Positions 43,025-50,105 of a stretch of DNA of 64,000 nucleotides are shown piece by piece. Numbering within the stretch: the stretch's first letter is position 1; each line of letters begins with the position of its first letter. The notes below the pieces were generated by a model that did not search any database, was not told the origin of the DNA, and saw only the letters and a program-made list of their open reading frames with translations. This stretch comes from Paenibacillus sp. PCH8 (lineage in GTDB: Bacteria; Bacillota; Bacilli; Paenibacillales; Paenibacillaceae): positions 40,357-104,356 of the forward strand of contig NZ_PKQK01000008.1 of assembly GCF_002968835.1 (NCBI RefSeq), written 5' to 3'. The translations under genes were made by a program, and so were the position numbers.

Positions 43025-43348
43025 TCACTTAGTGGTTGTTAGAGTCTTTATGATTTCATGTAATTGTTCTGCATGAAATTCTTTCTCACTTTTAATGTAA
43101 TTTGAATTTTGATCAGACAATACTGAGTATTCTCTTAACGTTGCATGTCTTGATAAGACAGTACCACCACATGATTCAGCAATATGAGTAGCAGCTACAT
43201 CAAGAATAAAAGGGAATGCCAGGGATTCATTGCTTACAAACTCATAGCTAAATGAATCTTCTATCTGGCTCGTCCTGCCAAGCCCACCTGCGTAATAAAG
43301 CTGTCCTAATTGAACAACCCAGTATTGATAATCATCGTTTTGATCCAT
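43025..43348 (-). CDS. Hypothetical protein, 107 aa
   Basis: A soluble protein (YQYWVVQLGQLYYAGGLGRT, later SEKEFHAEQLHEIIKTL) that resembles small phage proteins placed behind repressors. TAGGAGAGTG precedes the ATG. It follows the XRE gene by 36 bases and is probably co-transcribed. Function unknown. Confidence 0.5.
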   Translation of the reverse strand: MDQNDDYQYWVVQLGQLYYAGGLGRTSQIEDSFSYEFVSNESLAFPFILDVAATHIAESCGGTVLSRHATLREYSVLSDQNSNYIKSEKEFHAEQLHEIIKTLTTTK

Positions 43349-43384
43349 GTGTGAACACTCACTCTCCTAGTTAGTTTAGATTGA

Positions 43385-43741
43385 TCAATTGATTTTATCG
43401 CGAAAGCGATCAGAAGAATCATACTTAGCTTCCTCCGTTAATCTCTCTTCCTTATCCAAATTCTCCTCTAATTTACCTTTTAGATATCTCACTACATTTT
43501 CATCCTTAAGGATCAATGTTTGGAATTCTATAGGTATACGCCCTGCTTTAATTACTACTTCGTGTGGTTCAAGCTGAAGCACTAATGCTAATCTAATCAG
43601 TACTTGCTCGGATGGAGGCGTTCTAAGCTGACCTCTTTCCATCTTGCTCAGATATGTAGCTTTTACATTAGCTTTATCTGCAACTTCTTCTTGGGTCATC
43701 CGAAGTTTAATACGAGCTTGTTTAATGAATTCTTCAAACAT
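43385..43741 (-). CDS. XRE-family transcriptional regulator
   Basis: An N-terminal helix-turn-helix (IKQARIKLRMTQEEVADKAN, then VKATYLSKMERGQLRTPPSE, LVLQLEPHEVVIKAGRIP) followed by a helical tail rich in Glu and Lys. The start MFEEFIK follows GGGGGTTATT. A perfect 34-bp palindrome (43782-43815) lies 40 bases upstream and is a strong candidate for its own operator. The palindrome array at 43906-44190 lies a further 90 bases upstream. Confidence 0.82.
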   Translation of the reverse strand: MFEEFIKQARIKLRMTQEEVADKANVKATYLSKMERGQLRTPPSEQVLIRLALVLQLEPHEVVIKAGRIPIEFQTLILKDENVVRYLKGKLEENLDKEERLTEEAKYDSSDRFRDKIN

Positions 43742-43781
43742 AATAACCCCCACAAAACTACATTATCCCATACTTTAATAA

Positions 43782-43815
43782 TAACAAAACTTGAGTAATT
43801 ACTCAAGTTTTGTTA
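43782..43815. promoter_or_regulatory. Perfect 34-bp palindrome upstream of the XRE gene
   Basis: The half-site is TAACAAAACTTGAGTAA (43782-43798) and its exact complement follows. Such length and perfection are typical of a dimeric repressor site; it sits where the XRE promoter should be. Confidence 0.7.
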
Positions 43816-43905
43816 GTTTCTGAAGGAGTTTAAGTTGGTTAATTGAGTAGCACCATGAACTAACTTTTTCTCGCTGATAGTGATGAACTGGTCCTCATAT
43901 TCCGC

Positions 43906-44190
43906 TTCTCAAAAATTGAGAGGTTGTCTATAAAATTTTGAGAAGCTGCTTCTCGAAGGTTGAAAGTCTGCATCTCAAAAATTGAGAAGCGGCGTATCTC
44001 AGAATTTGAGAAGCGAGAGTTTAGCGGTATTATTGCTTCTCAGAATTTGAGAAGCTGCGTCTCAAAATTGTACAATCGGTTTAGCTTCTCAATATTTGAT
44101 AGTCCCCCCTTTAAATTTTGAGAGAAGGTATCTCAGAATTCGAGATATCCTATCTCAGATATTGATGGACCCCCTCTCAAATATTGAGAA
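43906..44190. repeat. Array of about 12 short palindromes (iteron- or centromere-like)
   Basis: The unit is TCTCARAATTTGAGA or a close variant. Full copies begin at 43907, 43973, 43997, 44038, 44131 and 44175; half or degenerate copies lie at about 43934, 43949, 44060, 44095, 44115 and 44153. Many extend to GCTTCTC/GAGAAGC. No gene lies inside. The spacing of roughly 20-45 bases suggests cooperative protein binding. Confidence 0.75.
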
Positions 44191-44263
44191 TAAATAATAA
44201 CAATCTTTAATCCTTAGAAATAAGCTTTAAAAAGAATTAGAACTGAAGAATAGTTTTCATCAT

Positions 44264-44294
44264 AAAAAAAGAACGCGGCTGATTAGCCGCATTC
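44264..44294 (-). terminator. Rho-independent terminator
   Basis: A GC-rich stem (GAACGCGGCT with AGCCGCATTC, 44271-44294) is followed by seven T on the minus strand; it overlaps the end of the Spo0E-like gene. Confidence 0.8.
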
Positions 44295-44450
44295 TCTGTT
44301 TAATCTTTTATTAAAGTCATTAAGGAGCAAATCTAACTCCTGAGATACTCTTAACACCTCTGGCGACATTAACCCATGAAGTGTTCCAGCTTCATGCATC
44401 TCTAATCGCTTAATCTCTATTTCCTCGCAGATATCGGTTGGTTTATCCAT
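44283..44450 (-). CDS. Spo0E-like regulator, 55 aa
   Basis: The pattern IEIKRLEMHEAGTLHGLMSP followed by VLRVSQELDLLLNDF matches Spo0E-type aspartyl-phosphate phosphatases, whose SQELD motif removes phosphate from Spo0A~P. The start MDKPTDICEE follows GGAGG. Its position on the element suggests that the element can delay host sporulation; that effect is inferred from the family. It is followed at once by a strong terminator and preceded by the LPD1 gene. Confidence 0.75.
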   Translation of the reverse strand: MDKPTDICEEIEIKRLEMHEAGTLHGLMSPEVLRVSQELDLLLNDFNKRLNRECG

Positions 44451-44501
44451 TGTATAACCTCCAGATAGAATATGTGATAGTGGTTTTCCCAGTCTCAGCA
44501 T

Positions 44502-46205
44502 TTATCTATTCCAATTTTGGTCATCATGAAAAATGCCTGAATCGTTTAATGTCTGCCACCAATTGCGGAAAGCATCGTTAATGTCTTCACGTTCTTCATG
44601 TAATGGATAAGGCCCACCGAATTTGGTGCCGGTGACTAAATATGAATTGTCCAGCTGCGCTGTATGAAGTTCATCTTCAATCCATGACTCGAATGCTCTT
44701 GCAAATAGTTCATGGTCTCTTTTCCAGTATGGTCCGCGAGATCTGGCATCAAGTAGGAAGTTACTTTCATCCGTGGGAACACCGAATGAATCCGGAACTT
44801 CTAATCCTTTACGCTGTAGAATGTTACAGTAGAGTAACCCGATATCATTCCACATTCGCGGTTTTACATTAAAATTACCGTTTTTAAGAACCTGCATTGC
44901 AGCATCAATGTCATAATTATTCATTTCGAGTAATTCAACAACACGAGCCCGATATTGGTATTCCTCAGATGGTAGCGGATCCGGAACAATCACGCGTTTC
45001 ACACCATCTCCCTCTTTTATAATTTTCATAAGTTCAGTAAAGGCGATACCAACATTACGGGGTAAATAGTTACCTGGCTTATGTCCAGTCAGTGAGAGAG
45101 GTTTGCCATTGGAGAATTGATGAGAGAACGAATATAAGTTGAAGTCCAATGCATGTGCCCACTCATGGCAAAGGGATCCCCCACCTCTGAGTTTAGTAAT
45201 GTTCATGATATTGCTGCCAGGCTCGTAATGAGCTGAGGCTGACCCAGATCCTCTTGCACCAAAGGCTAATCCTAACAAGCCATGGAAAGATGCTGCCATG
45301 TTTGGAATGTCTAACAGGCCCACCAGATCGTTTAGGGCGTGGCCACAACTTAAAACATGATACCTCCCAGCGACATCCTGAACCCAATTACCAAACTGAA
45401 CCCCTCTAACACCAAAGATATCGATTAGATCATCCGGTTTATTAACTCCAGATGGTTCATTGGATTTTCGGACTACCTCTTCAGGAACGAGCCGTTCCCA
45501 CTTTTCTTTGTTCTCTTTAATGGTTGTCTTTTTCACTCTACTTGTGTTCAGCCAATTCCAGTCCTTACCCTGTTCAGAATAAAATGCTTTCTGAATCAAG
45601 TTGTACAAGCCAGGACGGCCGCGCCGAGTACTAAAGAAAAGTGATTGAAATCGATCTCCCAATGCGAGCCAAAATTGAGAACGGACCAATTCAGGTTGCT
45701 CATCAATTTTATGGGAATAGGTTGATAGTCGAGCCTGATACAAAGCTTCTTTAAGCATCTGGAAAGCTTTATTCATGCGATCCTCATCCTTGGCTCCGGA
45801 CAAGATGGACTGTAGTGCTCCTATGCCCTGAATATAGTCTGCCCGCTTTTGTGGTGTATCCTCCGGATTCTGGCACACTCGTGCCCATATCAATTTAATC
45901 GCGAAGGCAGCTTCTGAAGTAAATCCTTCAACCTGGAGACTTCTCAGATCAAAATCCTTTAGTAATTCATTCTTGCAGACCATTTGGTATGCCACCGAAG
46001 GGTTCTCTTCAATTTTGGACCAATCAACTCTAGATTGTTGACTCAAGTGTTTTTTTGCACCAAGTAATTCTTCCCCAACATCATAAACATAGGAATTCTT
46101 CGAATTCCTATGAACCCTACCCTTTGTTTCCGCAGGTACAAGAGCATTTGCAGATAAGACTGCATTTTGATTTGGAAAATAGTCAAAAAGTGAAAGCTGA
46201 TTCAT
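44502..46205 (-). CDS. LPD1-type polyvalent protein with HExxH-like motif
   Basis: The 567-residue protein contains the LPD1 region (IFGVRGVQFGNWVQDVAGRY, LGLAFGARGSGSASAHYEPG) and a zinc-peptidase-like motif GGGSLCHEWAHALDFNL. LPD1 belongs to the large polyvalent proteins of phages and mobile elements, thought to be injected or to counter host defence. N-terminal helices and a C-terminal part (LFARAFESWIEDEL) flank it. The start MNQLSLFDYF follows ATGGAGG. Its leader has a hairpin with T-run (46368-46411). Confidence 0.75.
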   Translation of the reverse strand: MNQLSLFDYFPNQNAVLSANALVPAETKGRVHRNSKNSYVYDVGEELLGAKKHLSQQSRVDWSKIEENPSVAYQMVCKNELLKDFDLRSLQVEGFTSEAAFAIKLIWARVCQNPEDTPQKRADYIQGIGALQSILSGAKDEDRMNKAFQMLKEALYQARLSTYSHKIDEQPELVRSQFWLALGDRFQSLFFSTRRGRPGLYNLIQKAFYSEQGKDWNWLNTSRVKKTTIKENKEKWERLVPEEVVRKSNEPSGVNKPDDLIDIFGVRGVQFGNWVQDVAGRYHVLSCGHALNDLVGLLDIPNMAASFHGLLGLAFGARGSGSASAHYEPGSNIMNITKLRGGGSLCHEWAHALDFNLYSFSHQFSNGKPLSLTGHKPGNYLPRNVGIAFTELMKIIKEGDGVKRVIVPDPLPSEEYQYRARVVELLEMNNYDIDAAMQVLKNGNFNVKPRMWNDIGLLYCNILQRKGLEVPDSFGVPTDESNFLLDARSRGPYWKRDHELFARAFESWIEDELHTAQLDNSYLVTGTKFGGPYPLHEEREDINDAFRNWWQTLNDSGIFHDDQNWNR

Positions 46206-46214
46206 ATTTATTAC

Positions 46215-46411
46215 CTCCATACTCTCCCGCGGTAGGCGGGAGGTTTTTTTCTCCGCCAGCCGGCTGGGATTGCATGTGGTTCTTACCTAGGTTACAAATG
46301 AACCCTAATTTCTTTTTGATCGTGACTGCATGTTATTGCAAAAAACAATCCTCCTGTTTTCGGACGCAAAAAAGGAGACCCAAATACACGTATCACGTGT
46401 TTTCAGTCTCC
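46215..46411 (-). promoter_or_regulatory. Leader with terminator-like hairpins before the LPD1 gene
   Basis: GGAGAC/GTCTCC (46374-46379 with 46406-46411) encloses ACACG/CGTGT (46386-46400) and is followed on the minus strand by six T, then GCGTCC and an unused AGGAGG. A second GC-rich hairpin (CTCCCGC/GCGGGAG, about 46225-46243) sits just before the ribosome site. Confidence 0.55.
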
Positions 46412-46597
46412 TAATTAATGGTCATATTCATGCTAAGCTACTCAGCTACTCCCTCTCTGTCCCATTATTGGGTCAAAGAAAATTAATACTTACTGTTAAT
46501 GAGAATAGTATACCGTAGAATATGATGAATGTAAATTTATAGAAGTTAGAAATCTAACCACAAATTTTATCGAACGGAGCATTTCTACACTTCACAT

Positions 46598-46640
46598 AAA
46601 AGGACTCAGCCGAAGGTGTGATCCTTGGCTGAGTCCTTTT
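46598..46640 (-). terminator. Rho-independent terminator, 14-bp stem
   Basis: 46598-46611 pairs perfectly with 46627-46640; it follows the lipoprotein gene on the minus strand. Confidence 0.8.
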
Positions 46641-46653
46641 ATGGGCCAAATCA

Positions 46654-47211
46654 TTATTGATGACGGTATGCTTTCCATTGATCTTTTATTTTGACAAAAA
46701 TATAATCCCCTGTTCCAACACTGCCGCGACTTTCTATCGAAACCTTGACAATAGCTACATCATCAGCAAAAGTATTCAGACTATATTCATCAGTAACTGC
46801 TTGAACCCTGGTGTCATCCTGCTCGATTTTTGTAATAGCTGTGGCCTCTGTCAACCCATCAAATGGATCAAAAGTTTTTGGATCATATGTCAGTTGGTGC
46901 CTAGCAGCTACATCGTTATTTTTTACTGCTTGAAATACACTAAGCACAGATTCCAGGAGATCTCCTTTGACATTAACATTATTGATGTGATCTAGATCTA
47001 GTTCAACTGATTTACTTGTTTCAGCATTATTGTCTTCTTCCTTCTGATTTTCTACGGAACCGGATGACTCTTGTGTAGCCTCCGTTTGGTTATCCTTATC
47101 AGGTGTATTGCTGCTTTGTACATTAGCCGGTTTCGTCTCCGTAATGTTTTCATTTGAACAAGCCGGTAATAACAGGCACATGGCAGCCAGGATAAAAACT
47201 AACTTTTTCAT
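46654..47211 (-). CDS. Lipoprotein, 185 aa
   Basis: The start MKKLVFILAAMCLLLPAC follows AAGGAGATGTGG. The lipobox LLPAC marks Cys18 for lipidation, so the protein should be anchored on the outer face of the membrane. A low-complexity acidic linker (Gln, Asn, Glu, Ser, residues about 20-75) leads to a ~100-residue alpha/beta domain (VFQAVKNNDVAARHQLTYDP, KVSIESRGSVGTGDYIFVKI). Function unknown; it is divergent to the sigma-like operon. Confidence 0.7.
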   Translation of the reverse strand: MKKLVFILAAMCLLLPACSNENITETKPANVQSSNTPDKDNQTEATQESSGSVENQKEEDNNAETSKSVELDLDHINNVNVKGDLLESVLSVFQAVKNNDVAARHQLTYDPKTFDPFDGLTEATAITKIEQDDTRVQAVTDEYSLNTFADDVAIVKVSIESRGSVGTGDYIFVKIKDQWKAYRHQ

Positions 47212-47311
47212 TGAATTCCACATCTCCTTCCTAATTATAGATTAAACGCCATCTAACCAATTAAAGTTACACATTATGGTGATAAGTATACACCATTTCA
47301 TACAGAAATGT

Positions 47312-47359
47312 TATAATAAATAAGAACAAATGTTCTCTTTATGGTTGTTAAATATTGTT
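47312..47359 (+). promoter_or_regulatory. SOS (LexA) box and promoter before the split sigma-factor genes
   Basis: TATAAT at 47312-47317 is followed by GAAC-AAAT-GTTC (47324-47335), a perfect match to the Bacillus SOS box GAACN4GTTC and close to a full 14-bp palindrome. Further downstream is ATGGTTGT (47341-47348) with CCCTACATATG (47367-47377), a layout shared with the glycosidase gene. Confidence 0.6.
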
Positions 47360-47411
47360 TGAATCACCCTACATATGTAGAAGTAAATTCTTACGAAAGG
47401 GGATAGTTCAC

Positions 47412-47756
47412 ATGCAATCAGAGCAATCAGATTATGAACGCTATAAAAGAGAGATCTATCGTATTGGCTGGAGAGTACAATATAGAGCTAAGAAACTGAG
47501 GAAGAGCGAATGCCCTATTTATGAATTCAATACCATGGGGGTCTCTTTCACTGAAGAATCGGATCTGAAAATTACATTACAACAATTAATGGAAGAACTA
47601 TCGGAAAAGGATCGAGAGATACTATTGAGCATATACGTAAAAGGATACACAGAAACCGAATTAGCAAAAATCTATAACATGAGCCAACAGGCGGTGAACA
47701 AATGGAAGAGAAAAACGATCAAACGGATATCACAAACGCCGATTTCAATGCACTGA
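47412..47756 (+). CDS. Sigma-factor-like protein carrying region 4 (SigO-type)
   Basis: The 114-residue product begins MQSEQSDYERYKREIYRIGW (start behind AAAGGGGATAG). Residues about 55-110 match sigma-70 region 4: LMEELSEKDREILLSIYVKG, then YTETELAKIYNMSQQAVNKW as the -35-binding helix-turn-helix. No region 2 is present. The next gene, which overlaps it by 55 bases, supplies a region-2-like piece. In B. subtilis SigO (YvrI) and RsoA form exactly such a two-part sigma factor. The glycosidase and YvrJ-like genes downstream are likely targets. Confidence 0.72.
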   Translation: MQSEQSDYERYKREIYRIGWRVQYRAKKLRKSECPIYEFNTMGVSFTEESDLKITLQQLMEELSEKDREILLSIYVKGYTETELAKIYNMSQQAVNKWKRKTIKRISQTPISMH

Positions 47757-47917
47757 TCGCAGCAGCGAAGAATAAAGATCAAGATGCGACGCTCAGATTA
47801 ATCGAGTTATTTAAGAAAGATATACAACACATTAGTAGATTCATATATCTCCCAACCGAGGAAGCTACTTCTGAGATTTTAGTTGAATTTTTGGAGTTTC
47901 TTCATAGAGAGAAGTAA
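47702..47917 (+). CDS. RsoA-like co-sigma protein, 71 aa
   Basis: The short helical protein (DFNALIAAAKNKDQDATLRL, then IELFKKDIQHISRFIYL) matches the helix-turn-helix type (HTH_16-like) seen at the N-terminus of sigma factors and in RsoA, which contacts core RNA polymerase. Its frame overlaps the region-4 gene by 55 bases, so the two are produced together. A terminator follows immediately (47918-47944). It lacks any DNA-binding region of its own. Confidence 0.65.
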   Translation: MEEKNDQTDITNADFNALIAAAKNKDQDATLRLIELFKKDIQHISRFIYLPTEEATSEILVEFLEFLHREK

Positions 47918-47944
47918 AAGCCTTCTAATGTGAAGGCTTTTTTA
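47918..47944 (+). terminator. Rho-independent terminator
   Basis: AAGCCTTC (47918-47925) pairs with GAAGGCTT (47932-47939), followed by six T. Confidence 0.8.
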
Positions 47945-48010
47945 CTTGTTTCTTCAACTGGTGAGGTGAGAACTTCTCATTTACTAGATTTTTTTTAAAA
48001 ATCCGAAATT

Positions 48011-48056
48011 TATGGTTGTACTTTATCCTGAATAAACTCCCTTATATATGAGAAGC
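48011..48056 (+). promoter_or_regulatory. Promoter-like segment shared with the sigma operon
   Basis: TTTATGGTTGT, then 19 bases, then CTCCCTTATATATGAGAAG. The sigma operon at 47338-47380 has the same TTTATGGTTGT, 18 bases and CACCCTACATATGTAGAAG. The similarity is too long for chance and fits a promoter for an alternative sigma factor. Confidence 0.5.
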
Positions 48057-48112
48057 AAGAAACGGCCAACTTCTCTAGCTGATCAGCACAATAAAATTAG
48101 GAGAGTGATATT

Positions 48113-48889
48113 ATGTTTCAACATTTCAAACGCACAGTAAATGGTACATCAACTGAGGTTTACACACTTGTAATGCACGTTGATAATTTCAAAGTTGGTT
48201 CGCTGGGTAGCAATAGTGTATATACTTCTTCTTTGCAGGGCGTTAACGGAACATTCTATGGTTCAACTATGCTTGGAATTGCTGTTCAAAATGGAGCTGC
48301 AGTACGCCCCTCCTCCTCATGGAATCTGGCCTGCTTGAAAAATGGTAGCTCTACTGTTGATCGTAATCGTGGGACAATGTATCGTACAACCGGTGGTACC
48401 GTTGCAGTCAAAAAGACGGTTCTCGCACAGAACCTGACGGGAGCTTTAAGTTCACTGAGATGGGCTATCGGAGGGATTAGCTTACTATTGGATCAAACGC
48501 TGACGAGTGCATCATATAACTCGGCAATTGCAAGTGAAGCTGAGGGTGTTGGAGGCGTGTCAGACAAGCGACCACGTACTTTGATGGGCTATATCCCAAG
48601 CAGTCAAGAGATTGTGCTTGCTATTGCCGTGGATGCTGCAGATCCTGGTAACCCCAATAAAGGGATCACGATGTTTGACGGTCGTACAATCATGAAAGAT
48701 TTGGGTTGTACGATGGGGATTCACCTTGACGGAGGAAGTTCTACTTCGATTCGTCTGAGACATCAGCCTCAGGATGGAGCTGAGCAAGTCGTTCGCCATC
48801 GTGTAACAACGAATGCTCAACTTGTAGCAGCTTACTTCGATACAACTTGGCCACAACAACGTTTCCCTAGTCCGTGGACTGATCTTTAA
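48113..48889 (+). CDS. Phosphodiester glycosidase (NAGPA domain) protein
   Basis: The chain matches the NAGPA/DUF2233 fold: VNGTFYGSTMLGIAVQNGAA, a central RPRTLMGYIPSSQEIVLAIA and the signature IHLDGGSSTSIRL near residue 210. In phages and Paenibacillus such proteins may remove N-acetylglucosamine phosphodiesters from glycans. No signal peptide is visible, so export would need another route. AGGAGAGTGATATT precedes the ATG. The shared promoter-like segment 60 bases upstream suggests control by the split sigma factor. Confidence 0.78.
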   Translation: MFQHFKRTVNGTSTEVYTLVMHVDNFKVGSLGSNSVYTSSLQGVNGTFYGSTMLGIAVQNGAAVRPSSSWNLACLKNGSSTVDRNRGTMYRTTGGTVAVKKTVLAQNLTGALSSLRWAIGGISLLLDQTLTSASYNSAIASEAEGVGGVSDKRPRTLMGYIPSSQEIVLAIAVDAADPGNPNKGITMFDGRTIMKDLGCTMGIHLDGGSSTSIRLRHQPQDGAEQVVRHRVTTNAQLVAAYFDTTWPQQRFPSPWTDL

Positions 48890-48913
48890 AATACTTGTCC
48901 AAGAATCCTTCAA

Positions 48914-48944
48914 GAAGCCCAGCATCCAATTGATGCTGGGCTTC
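48914..48944 (+). terminator. Strong hairpin between glycosidase and YvrJ-like genes
   Basis: GAAGCCCAGCATC (48914-48926) pairs perfectly with 48932-48944; a T-run begins seven bases later, so it may be an attenuator between the two genes. Confidence 0.6.
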
Positions 48945-48969
48945 AAATCCTTTTTGAGAGGAGTACATT

Positions 48970-49200
48970 ATGGAGAACTTATCAATGGAGAGTATTGGAG
49001 CTTTAATAGGCACAGTGGGTTTTCCGTGTCTGGTTGCAATTATTCTGTTAAGGACTGTATTGGTGAATTTCAACAAGCGTTTAGATACGTTAGATAAACG
49101 ATTAATTCAGTTAAACAAGTCCATTGTCATGGTTGCGAAGACATTGAAAAGTGAAGAGTTACCCGCAGATACTTTAGATTTAAGGAGTTCAGAAAAATAA
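48970..49200 (+). CDS. YvrJ-like small membrane protein, 76 aa
   Basis: One N-terminal membrane segment (ALIGTVGFPCLVAIILLRTV) is followed by a coiled-coil tail (LVNFNKRLDTLDKRLIQLNK). This is the layout of YvrJ proteins, and the VGFP motif is typical. In B. subtilis yvrJ belongs to the SigO/RsoA regulon, so its presence beside a SigO/RsoA-like pair is conserved context. Phage proteins of the same shape are often annotated as holin-like. AGGAG precedes the ATG by 5 bases. Confidence 0.7.
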   Translation: MENLSMESIGALIGTVGFPCLVAIILLRTVLVNFNKRLDTLDKRLIQLNKSIVMVAKTLKSEELPADTLDLRSSEK

Positions 49201-49281
49201 AGACTAATTCTTTAATCCATGCACTCTGATAGTTGAAAATACCCTTGAAATTTGTTATCATTTAGTTATAAATAACTCACC

Positions 49282-49765
49282 ATCAGGCGCCAACCTATGA
49301 TTATGCTGTTTGCGTTAAGAAGAGCATTTACCGCGTCAACGGTTATGACTCTTAGAAGCTGAAAGGCTGTGGATGGCCACGGCTTGCATGAACTGAATAA
49401 TGCTATTCAAGCGAAACCCACCGTCAGGCTTCCGACCTATGTATATGGAGATCGGGTTCGACCATATACGAGAAAGAGTCTTCATTGCTGCCAACAGTCA
49501 AGACTCTGAGAACCCAAAAGGCTGTGGATTGCCAAAGCGCGTATGAACTAAATAATGCTATTCAAGCGAAACCTACCGTCAGGCTACCAACCTGTGTATA
49601 TGGAGATCGGGTTCGACCATGTACGTAAAAGAGTCTTTACTGTTGGAGCGGTGAAGGCTCTGAGGACCCAAAAGGCTGTGGATTGCCAAAGCGCACATGA
49701 ACTAAATAATGCTATTCAAGCGAAACCCACCGTCAGGCGTCCGACCTTATGAGGTGGGTTTTCTC
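49282..49765 (+). repeat. Tandem ~155-bp repeats, possible structured RNA
   Basis: Units begin with ATGCTATTCAAGCGAAACC at 49400, 49555 and 49709; a diverged unit starts near 49282. Unit lengths are 155 and 154 bases, so no single reading frame runs through. Each unit has GTATATGG paired with CCATATAC or CCATGTAC and AGAGTCTT paired with AAGACTCT or AAGGCTCT; the changes keep pairing through G-U. The array ends with AAACCCACC/GGTGGGTTT (49727-49763) and a T-rich tail. Confidence 0.6.
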
Positions 49766-49836
49766 TTGCCATGAATTCTTGAGGTAATCACGTTGATTTT
49801 TAGTCGTCTTTCATGAATTTGCGATAAACGTCACCT

Positions 49837-49875
49837 AAAAAAACAACCATCATAATCAAGATGGTTGTTTTTTTT
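49837..49875. terminator. Bidirectional terminator
   Basis: A 14-bp stem (49837-49850 with 49861-49875) with A and T tails on both sides separates the plus-strand repeat array from the minus-strand genes. Confidence 0.85.
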
Positions 49876-49882
49876 AGATTTT

Positions 49883-50083
49883 TTAAAAGCGGGTTACTGC
49901 TGCAATGGGGGCATAAACAATGGCTACAATTCCAAATGTGATCATAGGATAGGTCCATAACCGGTCGGTATTAGGATTCCTTCTTCCGATCAGATAGTAA
50001 ATTGAAATCATAATTGCAGTCACAAGTATGCCTGGAATAAAGAAACTCAAAAATAATGACACATCAAACTCCATTTTGCTCAA
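49883..50083 (-). CDS. Small membrane protein, 66 aa
   Basis: Two membrane segments (about 8-28 and 44-62) joined by a polar loop (IGRRNPNTDRLW). TTG start behind GAGGTGAAATT. It follows the Dcm gene by 22 bases. Function unknown. Confidence 0.5.
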   Translation of the reverse strand: MSKMEFDVSLFLSFFIPGILVTAIMISIYYLIGRRNPNTDRLWTYPMITFGIVAIVYAPIAAVTRF

Positions 50084-50105
50084 AATTTCACCTCGTCACT
50101 TACGG

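Noticed and set aside
43906..44190. CRISPR array
   Set aside because: Units are palindromes of 15 bases with irregular spacing and no unique ~35-base spacers; no cas genes nearby.
49441..49630. tRNA-like GGGTTCGA in the tandem repeats
   Set aside because: The flanking bases cannot form a T-arm or acceptor stem, so these are not tRNA genes.
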